A DNA stretch of 29,672 nucleotides from Bacteroidales bacterium UBA3742 (lineage in GTDB: Bacteria; Bacteroidota; Bacteroidia; Bacteroidales; Paludibacteraceae): the NCBI GenBank assembly GCA_002371785.1, contig DFGU01000022.1, positions 1 through 29,672 on the forward strand, in the 5' to 3' direction. Made by a program: the position numbers and the translations under genes. Below, in pieces: positions 8,414-16,174 of the stretch; position 1 is the stretch's first letter; the number at the start of each line of letters is the position of its first letter. The notes beneath the pieces are model-generated. The model worked only from the letters and a program-made list of their open reading frames with translations. It was not told where the DNA came from and ran no database searches.

Positions 8414-9079
8414 TTACGCTTCCACAGCCACTATCTCCGGCTCGTCGTCGATGAAGGTAATGATATTCTCCTCTTGTCCGTTGCCTATCGAACTCTCGTT
8501 CACGGCCAGCACCGGCTCCTCCACCTTGATGTCCGCTACCTTCACTTCCTCTACCTTCAGGTCCAGCTCCTTTACCTTCGGCTCTTCCTTCTTAGGTTGC
8601 TCCTTTTTAGGCTCTGCCTTAGGCTCATTTTTCTTAGGTGCTACCTTAGGCTCCTCTTTCTTGGGTTCTTGCTTTTTAGGCTCCTCTTTTTTGGGCTCTT
8701 TGTCGGTGTGCTCGGAAGCTCCTTTCTTGGGTTCCGGAGCCACTTGCTTCATCGAGCACGAACCGTTAAACTGTGCCTTCGGTTCTACAATCAGCACCTT
8801 GGTCTGTACGTTGCCGTTGATGCTACCCGTAGCGCGGAGCGACAGCGTACCGTCCACCTTGATTGCACCCTCTATGCAGCCCAGTACGTCTGCGTTCTGA
8901 CAACTCAGGTCACCCTGTACGGCGCCCTTCTCGCCAATCACGATTTTACCCTTGCATTGTACGTCACCCTCCACTATTCCGTCGATGCGGAAGTCGGAGT
9001 CGGTCACTACTGTTCCGATGATTTTACTGCCGGCGGTCAGCGAATTATACAGCGCGCCGATAGATTGTAATGATGCCAT
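8414..9079 (-). CDS. Bactofilin (polymer-forming cytoskeletal protein) with long Lys/Glu/Pro tail
   Basis: 221 residues. Residues about 15-105 form the bactofilin core of short beta-helix rungs: GSKIIGTVVTDSDFRIDGIVEGDV, GKIVIGEKGAVQGDLSC, ADVLGCIEGAIKVDGTLSL, GSINGNVQTKVLIVEPKAQFNGSC. Bactofilins self-assemble into nucleotide-free filaments that scaffold envelope enzymes. From about residue 112 the protein turns into a low-complexity tail of EPKKEEPKKQEPKKEEPK type, then an acidic, Val-rich end (KVEEVKVADIKVEEPVLAV). The tail makes it longer than usual compact bactofilins and is encoded by tandem DNA repeats near 8575-8705, so its length may vary between strains. It lies 27 nt downstream of the YARHG gene. 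No membrane segment is seen. Confidence 0.9.
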   Translation of the reverse strand: MASLQSIGALYNSLTAGSKIIGTVVTDSDFRIDGIVEGDVQCKGKIVIGEKGAVQGDLSCQNADVLGCIEGAIKVDGTLSLRATGSINGNVQTKVLIVEPKAQFNGSCSMKQVAPEPKKGASEHTDKEPKKEEPKKQEPKKEEPKVAPKKNEPKAEPKKEQPKKEEPKVKELDLKVEEVKVADIKVEEPVLAVNESSIGNGQEENIITFIDDEPEIVAVEA

Positions 9080-9106
9080 AAATTTTATCTTTCTTTTTGT
9101 TAAACA

Positions 9107-10204
9107 TTATTCGGGTTTATAATAGATGTACTCCCAGTCCGACTTCGTGAAGTCGCTGGTGTCGTCTTTGTAATTCGGATCCGGCATGTACCACCAGCAC
9201 GACTCAAAGAATTTCTGCAATGCCGCATCCTTGAACACGCGTCCACGATTGGCATAGGGCAGGTTGTGAATCACGCGCAGCAGAAAATCTTCGCTATATC
9301 CCTGATTCTCATTGTAGCTTGCCATGCATATGCTACGATCGTAGGTAGCTTTCAGGCTCCCAAACAGCAGACCGGAATGAAGATGCAGTTCTTCCTTCGG
9401 ACGGAAATTCTTGGCATGAAAGCGAATCGAACCGTTGCGAAGGGCTATCTCCCATTCATAAACGCCTTCCTCCCACGGGTGTTTCGACTTACGAACCTTA
9501 CCTTTTCCGCTGACCACTTCCGGTTTCATGTCCGGCAGATTCGATGTCCCTACGAAGAAGTGCTTGGCCGTCTTCTTAGCGTTCACGATCAGCGTGAAAT
9601 CATCTATCTGCTTGTTCGCCCAGCGTGCCGCCGGAGAGAGTTTGTAATCCAGGAAGTAGAAATGGTAGGTGGACATACCTAATTTATATTGATACGTGTG
9701 ATGCACCTTATTCACGCCGGGCTTGAAGGTGGCGTTGAAATAATATACATATGCCAGATCTCTCATCGTATCATCGTTCTCGGCAGCTTCAGCGCACAGA
9801 TACATCGGCTTCTTCACCGGACGAAAATCGCCCACCTTGCTAATGGCGTTCTTATAGGCTATCTTCTGGCCGTTTATCTCCACGGAGAAATTCTTGATAT
9901 ACGGATGGGCATATTTATTGGTATTCTGCTCATCGTCGTCGCCGTAGGAAGACGGAGGATCGGCCTCAAAACCCATCAATATCGTCTTGGCCTCTTTTGC
10001 AGGATTCGTAAACTCATACTGTACATCCACAAAAGCCGTACCGTCGTCGCGCAGGTCTATGCTCAGCACCTCTTTCGTCACGCGAATCGTCGTCTGCTTC
10101 AGCGGTATTAACTGATTGCCGGACGTATAGTACTCCGAGTCATTTGCCCATGCCATGCATGCCGCTATCGCCGCACAAGCCAATAATAAGATTTGTTTCT
10201 TCAT
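9107..10204 (-). CDS. Secreted protein with DUF4424-like N-terminal part and C-terminal YARHG domain
   Basis: 365 residues with a Sec signal peptide (MKKQILLLACAAIAACMAWAN, cleavage probably after AWA). The following beta-rich region (VLSIDLRDDGTAFVDVQYEFTNPAKEAKTILMGFEADPP) resembles DUF4424-type extracellular domains. The C-terminal segment at about residues 308-350 (VIHNLPYANRGRVFKD, LQKFFESCWWYMPDPNY) matches the YARHG pattern of aromatic residues, Arg-Gly, Phe-Lys-Asp and the WWY-P end; YARHG is a short extracellular domain of unknown function. First gene of the minus-strand run; its promoter ends 20 nt before the ATG, so the leader is very short. The YARHG call is good, the DUF4424 call moderate, the biological role unknown. 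Confidence 0.72.
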   Translation of the reverse strand: MKKQILLLACAAIAACMAWANDSEYYTSGNQLIPLKQTTIRVTKEVLSIDLRDDGTAFVDVQYEFTNPAKEAKTILMGFEADPPSSYGDDDEQNTNKYAHPYIKNFSVEINGQKIAYKNAISKVGDFRPVKKPMYLCAEAAENDDTMRDLAYVYYFNATFKPGVNKVHHTYQYKLGMSTYHFYFLDYKLSPAARWANKQIDDFTLIVNAKKTAKHFFVGTSNLPDMKPEVVSGKGKVRKSKHPWEEGVYEWEIALRNGSIRFHAKNFRPKEELHLHSGLLFGSLKATYDRSICMASYNENQGYSEDFLLRVIHNLPYANRGRVFKDAALQKFFESCWWYMPDPNYKDDTSDFTKSDWEYIYYKPE

Positions 10205-10224
10205 TTAATATACATTTTAGACCG

Positions 10225-10256
10225 CAAAGGTACGACTTTTTTCGCATATACGCAAG
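10225..10256 (-). promoter_or_regulatory. Bacteroidota-type promoter for the YARHG gene and likely the whole minus-strand run
   Basis: On the minus strand: CTTG, 20-nt spacer, TACCTTTG. The -7 box ends 20 nt before the start codon. The -33 box lies inside a 17-mer (CGCGTACGCTTGCGTAT) that recurs exactly at the ddh promoter. No comparable promoter was found between the following seven genes. Confidence 0.8.
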
Positions 10257-10311
10257 CGTACGCGTAAAAATTATTGAAAAAAAACCAAAAGCAGTATAAA
10301 ATCCCCTCTAT

Positions 10312-10339
10312 TTTCGACTTTCGACTTTCCGCTTTCGAC
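10312..10339 (-). repeat. Tandem heptamer array (GTCGAAA) in the divergent intergenic region
   Basis: Read on the minus strand: GTCGAAA, GCGGAAA, GTCGAAA, GTCGAAA. Almost the same as the array at 4998-5025. Here it does not follow a stop codon but lies just upstream of the CDF promoter, overlapping where its -33 box should be. Confidence 0.85.
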
Positions 10340-10356
10340 TATTTTTCGTACCTTTG
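10325..10356 (+). promoter_or_regulatory. Promoter of the CDF transporter gene
   Basis: A good -7 box TACCTTTG at 10349-10356. At the expected distance upstream there is only CTTT-like sequence inside the GTCGAAA array, so the -33 box is weak. The start codon is 122 nt further on, far longer than the 20-53 nt between the -7 box and the start codon at the other promoters here. Confidence 0.6.
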
Positions 10357-10367
10357 CACTCCGAATA

Positions 10368-10462
10368 GGCGGAATGTACTCAATCAAAAACGTTCTTTTG
10401 CGGATAGGGAACGCAAAAGCACGAGTACGGGGCAGTACGTTTTTTGATGAGTAGCATCTGCC
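10368..10462 (+). ncRNA. Candidate structured 5' leader RNA of the CDF gene
   Basis: The leader folds on paper into one long helix: GGCGGA-TG at 10368-10376 with CATCTGCC at 10455-10462, continuing as TACTCA, TCAAAAA and CGT at 10377-10393 with ACGTTTTTTGATGAGTA at 10437-10453. It is closed by an internal hairpin CTTTTGCG / CGCAAAAG (10395-10402 / 10412-10419, loop GATAGGGAA). A second arm, GTAC / GTAC around GGGGCA (10425-10438), competes with the base of the helix, and GTACTC at 10376-10381 can instead pair with GAGTAC at 10423-10428. Such mutually exclusive pairings suit a regulatory leader, possibly metal-responsive given the downstream gene. I could not match it to a known riboswitch. 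Confidence 0.5.
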
Positions 10463-10478
10463 GGATAACTACAATGTT

Positions 10479-11387
10479 ATGAATCGCGAAAATCAAATCT
10501 ATCGTATTACGCTTTTGGGCAGCCTCGTCAACATCCTGCTCACGGTCTTTAAGTTCGCTGCTGGTATCCTGGGTGCTTCGGCCGCCATGATAGCCGATGC
10601 CGTCCATTCGCTATCCGACCTGCTCACTGACTTCGTCGTGCTCCTCTTCGTACGTATCAGCGCGCGTCCTGCCGACGACAATCATCCCTACGGCCATGGT
10701 AAGTACGAGACCCTCGCTACTGCTATCGTCGCCCTGGCGCTGCTCGCAGCGGGTGGGGTATTGCTGGCCGAGGGGGTGCAGAAAATCCTGTCTGCCATGC
10801 ATGGCACGCCGCTACACACGCCGGGACGTATCGCACTCTGGGCAGCATTGGTCAGCATCGCCGCCAAGGAACTTATCTACTGGCTCACTATCACCGTGGC
10901 CCGTCGTGTCCGCTCTTCGGCGCTGGAGGCCAACGCTTGGCACCATCGCACCGACTCCCTCTCGTCCGTGGCTACCGCCCTGGGCATAGGCGGCGCCCTC
11001 CTGCTGGGCGAGCGCTGGGCGATACTCGATCCCATAGCAGCTGTGCTCGTCAGCCTCTTTATCCTCGTCTCGGCTGCCAAACTGCTCCACGAGGCTATCC
11101 AGGATCTGCTCGAGAAACGTCTGCCTCCCGAGGTGGAGGACGAGATACGCCGCATCGTAGCCGAGGATAACGAGATGAGCGAACTCCATCAGCTCCGTAC
11201 GCGCCGCGTGGGTAATGTCTATTCTATTGATATGCATATCCGCATGCATGGTAATATATCGCTCTACGAATCCCACCGCCATTCCATGCTCCTCGAGGAC
11301 CGTCTCCGTGCCCATTTCGGCCCCGATACCCTCATCTCCATCCACCTCGAACCCCTCAAGGTCAACGGCGTCTATCAGAAGGATTAA
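10479..11387 (+). CDS. Cation diffusion facilitator (CDF) family metal-efflux transporter
   Basis: 302-residue inner-membrane antiporter that exports divalent metal ions (Zn, Fe, Mn or Co in the family) in exchange for protons. Six hydrophobic segments precede a cytosolic C-terminal domain. The transport-site motifs are present: helix 2 DAVHSLSDLLTD (near residues 39-50) and helix 5 NAWHHRTDSLSS (near 150-161), each with the spaced His and Asp. The HPYGHGKYETLAT loop after helix 2 is typical. The C-terminal part (LHQLRTRRVGNVYSIDMHIRMHGNISL) is the metallochaperone-like fold. Metal specificity cannot be read. The ATG at 10479 is preceded by a minimal ATG-TTA-TGA frame that overlaps it. Expressed after an unusually long structured leader and followed by a strong terminator. 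Confidence 0.93.
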   Translation: MNRENQIYRITLLGSLVNILLTVFKFAAGILGASAAMIADAVHSLSDLLTDFVVLLFVRISARPADDNHPYGHGKYETLATAIVALALLAAGGVLLAEGVQKILSAMHGTPLHTPGRIALWAALVSIAAKELIYWLTITVARRVRSSALEANAWHHRTDSLSSVATALGIGGALLLGERWAILDPIAAVLVSLFILVSAAKLLHEAIQDLLEKRLPPEVEDEIRRIVAEDNEMSELHQLRTRRVGNVYSIDMHIRMHGNISLYESHRHSMLLEDRLRAHFGPDTLISIHLEPLKVNGVYQKD

Positions 11388-11403
11388 TTCGTTAGTTTAT
11401 CAG

Positions 11404-11442
11404 AAAAATCGCACAAAATACGAAAATTGTGCGATTTTTTTT
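11404..11442. terminator. Bidirectional intrinsic terminator after the CDF gene
   Basis: Perfect 13-bp inverted repeat, AAAAATCGCACAA / TTGTGCGATTTTT, around a 10-nt loop and followed by more T. The T-run ends in TTTG, which is the -33 box of the glnN promoter, so terminator and promoter are fused. Confidence 0.9.
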
Positions 11443-11471
11443 GCATATATCAAAAATTTGTTGTACTTTTG
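11440..11471 (+). promoter_or_regulatory. Promoter of the glnN-pyrG-dapF-dapL run
   Basis: TTTG, 20-nt spacer, TACTTTTG. The spacer begins with CATATATCA, close to the spacers at 19260 and 20041. The -7 box ends 53 nt before the glnN ATG. Confidence 0.85.
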
Positions 11472-11523
11472 CGGTCGATTTTTAAAATTAATCCGATTAA
11501 AAATTAAAAACAACGTCAAAAGT

Positions 11524-13713
11524 ATGGGAAATGTTCGTTTTGATGCGATTCGCAGAGCGATGGAGCACAAACCTGTCAATGTATCCAGTCCGGAAGGACG
11601 AGTAAAAGACTATTTCGCACGCGACGTGTTCACGCGCGATCGTATGAAAGAATATATATCCGAGGATGTGCTCCAGCAGCTGTTTGACGATGTAGACAAC
11701 GGCCGCACTATCCATCGCGATATTGCCGGCACCGTAGCCATCGGTATCCGCAAATGGGCTATGGAGCATGGCGCTACCCACTATACCCACTGGTTTCAAC
11801 CCCTCACCGGCGGTACGGCCGAGAAGCACGACGCCTTCTTCACGCTCAACCGCGACGGACAACTCATGGAGGAATTCAGCGGCGACAGCCTCTACCAGCA
11901 GGAGCCCGATGCCTCCTCCTTCCCCAGTGGCGGCATTCGCAACACTTTCGAGGCACGCGGCTACTCGGCCTGGGATCCCTCCAGCCCCGTCTTCCTGATC
12001 GGCGATACGCTGTGTATCCCTACCGTCTTTGTGGCCTATACGGGCGAGGCGCTCGACTATAAGACGCCGCTCATCCGCTCCACAGCCGCATTGTGCCACG
12101 CCGCACGCGAGGTGTGCCAGTACTTCGACAAGCAGGTCAAGCACGTACACGCCAACCTGGGTTGGGAGCAGGAGTACTTCCTGGTGGACGAGTCGCTCTA
12201 TTCGGCACGACCCGACCTGATGCTGACCGGACGCACCCTGATGGGCCACAACAGCGCCAAGTCGCAACAGCTGGAGGACCACTACTTCGGCGCCATACCG
12301 GCCCGCGTACTGGCCTTCATGCAAGAGCTGGAGTACGAAGCCCTCAAGGCCGGCATACCTGTGCGTACGCGTCATAATGAGGTGGCACCCAACCAGTTTG
12401 AGATGGCGCCTATCTTCGAGGACGTCAACTTGGCTAACGACCACAACCTGCTCGTTATGTCGATCATGGAGCGCGTAGCCGAGCGTCATCATTTCCGCGT
12501 ACTGCTCCACGAGAAGCCCTACGCCGGTGTGAACGGTAGCGGCAAGCATTGCAACTGGTCCATGTCCACCAACACCGGCATCAACCTGCTGGCGCCGGGC
12601 AAGAACCCCTACCAGAACCTGCAGTTCATCACCTTCCTGGTCAACGTCCTCATGGCTGTGCAGCGTCATAACGGCCTCTTGAAGGCCTCGATCGTCTCGG
12701 CTACCAACGAGCACCGTCTCGGCGCCAACGAGGCACCTCCCGCCATCATCTCGGTCTTCCTGGGCAAGCAGATCACGGCCGTGCTCGACAAACTGGAGCA
12801 CGCCAAGGCCGAAGAGGCCATCATCATCAATGCCAAGAAGGAGATGAAACTCGGCGTAGCCAATATACCCGAGATCCTGCTCGACAATACCGACCGCAAC
12901 CGTACCTCGCCTTTTGCCTTCACCGGCAACCGCTTTGAGTTCCGCGCCGTAGGCTCTAGCGCCAACTGCGGCGCTTCCATGCTGGCCCTCAATGCCGCCG
13001 TAGCCGAGCAGCTCATGCTCTTCAAGGCCGAGGTGGACCGCCGTATCGAGCAGGGCGAACCCAAGGAGCGCGTCCTCTTCGATGTTATCAAGCGCTATAT
13101 CGTGGAATGCAAAGCCATCCGCTTCGACGGCAATGGTTATAGCGACGAGTGGAAACAGGAGGCTGCCGAGCGCGGACTCGACTGCGAGACCAGCGTTCCC
13201 AAGATCATCGATAGCTACCTCAGCCCGACATCCATAGAGATGTTTGAGAAGACGAGCGTACTGAGCGAAGCCGAACTGCAGAGCCGCTGCGAGGTGAAAT
13301 GGGAGACCTACGTCAAGAAGCTCCAGATTGAGAGCCGCGTCATGGGCGACCTGGTGGTCAACCACGTACTGCCTGCCGCTAAGCGCTACCAGACCATGCT
13401 CCTCCAAAACGTGCTGGCCGTTAAGCAAGTCTTCTCCGAGGACGAGACCGCGTCGCTCAACGAGATGGACTATAGCATCATTCGCCAGATAGAGCACCAC
13501 TCCGGCGCTATCTTCTCCGGCGTAGAACGTATGACCGAGGCGCGTCATCGTGCCAACCGCATGCCCGACGAGCGCAGCAAGGCGCTGGCTTACCATGACG
13601 ATGTGCTGCCCCTCATGGCCGACATACGCGAGCATGCTGATGCCCTCGAGCTCATCATCGACGACGAGATGTGGACCCTGCCCAAGTACCGTGAACTGAT
13701 GTTTGTACACTAA
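11524..13713 (+). CDS. glnN: Type III glutamine synthetase (GlnN)
   Basis: ATP-dependent amidation of glutamate to glutamine by the large GSIII class first described in Bacteroides. The start MGNVRFDAIRRAMEHKPVNV at 11524 gives 729 residues, the classical GSIII length; the open frame runs further upstream but through the terminator and promoter, so that extension is not real. Visible family blocks: TAEKHDAFF, GGIRNTFEARGYSAWDPSSP, WEQEYFLVD, RTRHNEVAPNQFEMAPIFED (about residues 282-301), VNGSGKHCNWSMSTNTGINL (about 337-356), SATNEHRLGANEAPPAI, NRTSPFAFTGNRFEFRAVGSS. The pyrG ATG follows the TAA stop with no gap. It supplies the glutamine used by PyrG and GlmS downstream. Confidence 0.97.
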   Translation: MGNVRFDAIRRAMEHKPVNVSSPEGRVKDYFARDVFTRDRMKEYISEDVLQQLFDDVDNGRTIHRDIAGTVAIGIRKWAMEHGATHYTHWFQPLTGGTAEKHDAFFTLNRDGQLMEEFSGDSLYQQEPDASSFPSGGIRNTFEARGYSAWDPSSPVFLIGDTLCIPTVFVAYTGEALDYKTPLIRSTAALCHAAREVCQYFDKQVKHVHANLGWEQEYFLVDESLYSARPDLMLTGRTLMGHNSAKSQQLEDHYFGAIPARVLAFMQELEYEALKAGIPVRTRHNEVAPNQFEMAPIFEDVNLANDHNLLVMSIMERVAERHHFRVLLHEKPYAGVNGSGKHCNWSMSTNTGINLLAPGKNPYQNLQFITFLVNVLMAVQRHNGLLKASIVSATNEHRLGANEAPPAIISVFLGKQITAVLDKLEHAKAEEAIIINAKKEMKLGVANIPEILLDNTDRNRTSPFAFTGNRFEFRAVGSSANCGASMLALNAAVAEQLMLFKAEVDRRIEQGEPKERVLFDVIKRYIVECKAIRFDGNGYSDEWKQEAAERGLDCETSVPKIIDSYLSPTSIEMFEKTSVLSEAELQSRCEVKWETYVKKLQIESRVMGDLVVNHVLPAAKRYQTMLLQNVLAVKQVFSEDETASLNEMDYSIIRQIEHHSGAIFSGVERMTEARHRANRMPDERSKALAYHDDVLPLMADIREHADALELIIDDEMWTLPKYRELMFVH

Positions 13714-15327
13714 ATGGAAACCCGCTATATCTTTATCACCGGAGGTGTGGCATCTTCCCTGGGGAAGGGTATCATCTCTGCATCCTTGGGTAAGCTGCTC
13801 CAGGCGCGTGGGTATCGGATCACGATCCAGAAATTCGATCCCTATATCAATATCGACCCGGGTACGCTCAATCCGTACGAACACGGCGAGTGCTATGTGA
13901 CGGCCGACGGTATGGAGACCGACCTCGACCTGGGGCACTACGAGCGCTTCACGGGGATAGAGACCACGCGCGACAACAGCGTCACCACCGGACGTATCTA
14001 CCTGAGCGTCATCGAGCACGAACGACGGGGCGACTACCTGGGCAAGACCATACAGGTCGTACCGCACATCACCGACGAGATCAAGCGACGCATCCTGCTC
14101 AATGCCTCGAAGCAGCCGCTCGACTTCGTCATCACCGAGATAGGCGGCACCATAGGCGACATAGAGAGCCAACCATTCCTGGAGGCCATCCGTCAGTTGC
14201 GCTGGGAACTGGGGTCGCAACGGGCCCTCAATATCCATCTGACCTACGTGCCATATCTGGCCGCGGCCGATGAACTGAAGACCAAGCCTACGCAGACCAG
14301 CGTCAAGCAGCTGCAGGGCCTTGGTATCCAGCCCGAGGTACTCATCCTGCGCACCGAGCACTACCTGAGCGACGGATTGCGTAACAAGGTGGCCCATTTC
14401 TGCAACGTAGTCCCCGAGGCTGTCATCCAGAGTCAGGACCTGCCCAGCATCTACGAGGTGCCGGTCGATATGCATGCCCATCAGCTCGACGAGGTCGTGC
14501 TGCGCAAGATGGGTATTGCCGATCCCCCCGAGCCCGACCTGAAATCATGGCTCGACTTCCTCGACAGCCGCAAGCGGGCCCAACGGGTGCTCCAAATAGG
14601 CTTGGTGGGCAAATACGACCTCCAGGACGCCTACAAGAGTATCCGCGAGAGCCTCGCGCATGCGGGTACGTATAATGGATATAAGGTGCAGATCCACTTC
14701 ATCAATAGCGAGTTTATCACGCCCGAGAACGTGGCCGAACAACTGGCCGGCATGGTCGGTATCGTCATCTGTCCGGGATTCGGACAACGAGGCATAGAGG
14801 GCAAAATACTGGCGGCCGAATATGCCCGTACCCACGATCTGCCTACCTTCGGTATCTGTCTGGGCTTCCAGATCATGGTCATCGAGTTTGCCCGCAACGT
14901 GCTGGGCTACCGCGATGCCAACAGCACCGAGATGGACCCGCAGACGCCCTACAACGTCATCGACATGATGGCCGAGCAGAAGCATATCACCCTGAAGGGC
15001 GGCACTATGCGGCTGGGCGCATACGACTGCGTCCTCTCTGCCGGAAGCCGTGCAGCCCGGGCGTATCACGACCAGACGCGTATCCGCGAGCGGCATCGTC
15101 ATCGCTATGAGTTCAATAATTCCTACCGCGACGAGTTCGCCCGGTATGGCATGCTCTGTGCGGGTGTCAACCCCTCGTCCGACCTGGTCGAGATCATGGA
15201 GATACCCTCCTTGCGGTGGTATATCGGTACGCAGTTCCATCCCGAGTATAGCTCCACGGTGCTGCATCCGCATCCGCTGTTCATGGACTTTGTAGCCACC
15301 TGTATAAAATCATTACCCACTATATGA
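13714..15327 (+). CDS. pyrG: CTP synthase
   Basis: Aminates UTP to CTP using glutamine and ATP. 537 residues, normal for the family. The N-terminal synthetase domain shows TGGVASSLGKGIISASLGKLL with the P-loop, KFDPYINIDPGTLNPYEHGE and TEIGGTIGDIESQPFLEAIRQ. The C-terminal glutamine amidotransferase domain carries the nucleophile Cys382 in FGICLGFQ and the His509/Glu511 pair in FHPEYS. It starts directly after the glnN stop and its TGA overlaps the dapF ATG (ATGA), so glnN, pyrG and dapF are probably translated in a coupled way. Its substrate glutamine is the product of the gene in front of it. Confidence 0.97.
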   Translation: METRYIFITGGVASSLGKGIISASLGKLLQARGYRITIQKFDPYINIDPGTLNPYEHGECYVTADGMETDLDLGHYERFTGIETTRDNSVTTGRIYLSVIEHERRGDYLGKTIQVVPHITDEIKRRILLNASKQPLDFVITEIGGTIGDIESQPFLEAIRQLRWELGSQRALNIHLTYVPYLAAADELKTKPTQTSVKQLQGLGIQPEVLILRTEHYLSDGLRNKVAHFCNVVPEAVIQSQDLPSIYEVPVDMHAHQLDEVVLRKMGIADPPEPDLKSWLDFLDSRKRAQRVLQIGLVGKYDLQDAYKSIRESLAHAGTYNGYKVQIHFINSEFITPENVAEQLAGMVGIVICPGFGQRGIEGKILAAEYARTHDLPTFGICLGFQIMVIEFARNVLGYRDANSTEMDPQTPYNVIDMMAEQKHITLKGGTMRLGAYDCVLSAGSRAARAYHDQTRIRERHRHRYEFNNSYRDEFARYGMLCAGVNPSSDLVEIMEIPSLRWYIGTQFHPEYSSTVLHPHPLFMDFVATCIKSLPTI

Positions 15328-16154
15328 AAACACTCCCATTCACCAAGATGCATGGCCTTGGAAACGACTATGTCTATATTGACTGTTTCCAGCCTAAGGT
15401 AGCGGCTATGATGGCTCAGACCGACCTCTATCAGTTGGCCCGCCGCATCAGCGACCGCCATCGGGGCGTCGGCAGCGACGGACTGGTGCTCATCATGCCC
15501 AGCGAGGTGGCTGACCTGCGTATGCGTATGTTCAATGCCGACGGCTCGGAAGCCCAGATGTGCGGCAACGCCGCCCGCTGCGTAGGCCGCTATGCCTTCG
15601 AGCGCGGTATGTGCGGTTCGCTCATGACCCTCGAGACCCTTGCCGGCATTCGCCAGATAGCCATCCATACCGATATGCACAACCGCGTAGAGCAGGTGAT
15701 CGTCGATATGGGTGTACCCGTTGTCACGCCCCATCTCAGTATATGGCCGCGCAACGATCGCAGCTACGTAGCCGTTGACATGGGCAACCCCCATGCCGTG
15801 ATCTTCGTGCGTACCCCCGTGGACGATGTACCCGTGCATATCCTCGGGCCGCAATGGGAACACCATCCCGACTTCCCGCAGGGCACCAACGTCGAGTTTG
15901 TGCAACTCTACAACCACCGCGAACTCTATATGCGCGTCTGGGAACGCGGTACGGGTGAGACCCAGGCCTGCGGTACCGGCGCTTGTGCCGCCGCCGTAGC
16001 CGCCATGCTTACGCGTCATGCCGCCAACGAACTGACCGTTCATCTGCCGGGTGGCGACCTTAGCGTACGGCGCGATGAGCAGAGCGGCAAACTCTACCTG
16101 ATCGGACCGGCGGAAGAAGTATTTAATGGCGAATGGCGAATGGCTAAAGGTTAA
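15324..16154 (+). CDS. dapF: Diaminopimelate epimerase
   Basis: Converts LL-DAP to meso-DAP for peptidoglycan and lysine. 276 residues. Both catalytic cysteines are present: Cys80 in QMCGNAARC and Cys216 in ETQACGTGACA. The N-terminal KMHGLGNDYVYID and RHRGVGSDGLVL motifs are canonical. It is followed by dapL, whose product makes its substrate. The last residues (FNGEWRMAKG) and the stop codon are encoded by a 7-nt tandem repeat (16125-16172), so the C-terminus has been remodelled by gap-type repeat sequence; the catalytic fold ends before this. Start at 15324 overlaps the pyrG stop. Confidence 0.96.
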   Translation: MKTLPFTKMHGLGNDYVYIDCFQPKVAAMMAQTDLYQLARRISDRHRGVGSDGLVLIMPSEVADLRMRMFNADGSEAQMCGNAARCVGRYAFERGMCGSLMTLETLAGIRQIAIHTDMHNRVEQVIVDMGVPVVTPHLSIWPRNDRSYVAVDMGNPHAVIFVRTPVDDVPVHILGPQWEHHPDFPQGTNVEFVQLYNHRELYMRVWERGTGETQACGTGACAAAVAAMLTRHAANELTVHLPGGDLSVRRDEQSGKLYLIGPAEEVFNGEWRMAKG

Positions 16155-16172
16155 TGGCTAATGGTTAATGGA
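16125..16172 (+). repeat. Tandem heptamer array (AATGGCN) at the dapF-dapL junction
   Basis: Units AATGGCG, AATGGCG, AATGGCT, AAAGGTT, AATGGCT, AATGGTT, AATGG, then the dapL ATG within 8 nt. The first four units are coding in dapF and the TAA stop lies across units four and five. Same unit family as 8378-8412. Confidence 0.92.
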
Positions 16173-16174
16173 AT

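Noticed and set aside
10357..10478. tRNA or known riboswitch in the CDF leader
   Set aside because: No cloverleaf or T-loop sequence, and no match by eye to yybP-ykoY, NiCo or preQ1 consensus; kept only as an unclassified structured leader.
11215..11523. N-terminal extension of glnN by about 100 codons
   Set aside because: It would run back through the glnN promoter, a strong terminator and the end of the CDF gene; the start at 11524 gives the classical GSIII length.
11497..14481. 994-codon open frame on the minus strand opposite glnN and pyrG
   Set aside because: It lies antisense to two unmistakable genes; its translation is His/Val/Leu/Gly-rich without any family motif and results from the codon bias of the sense strand.
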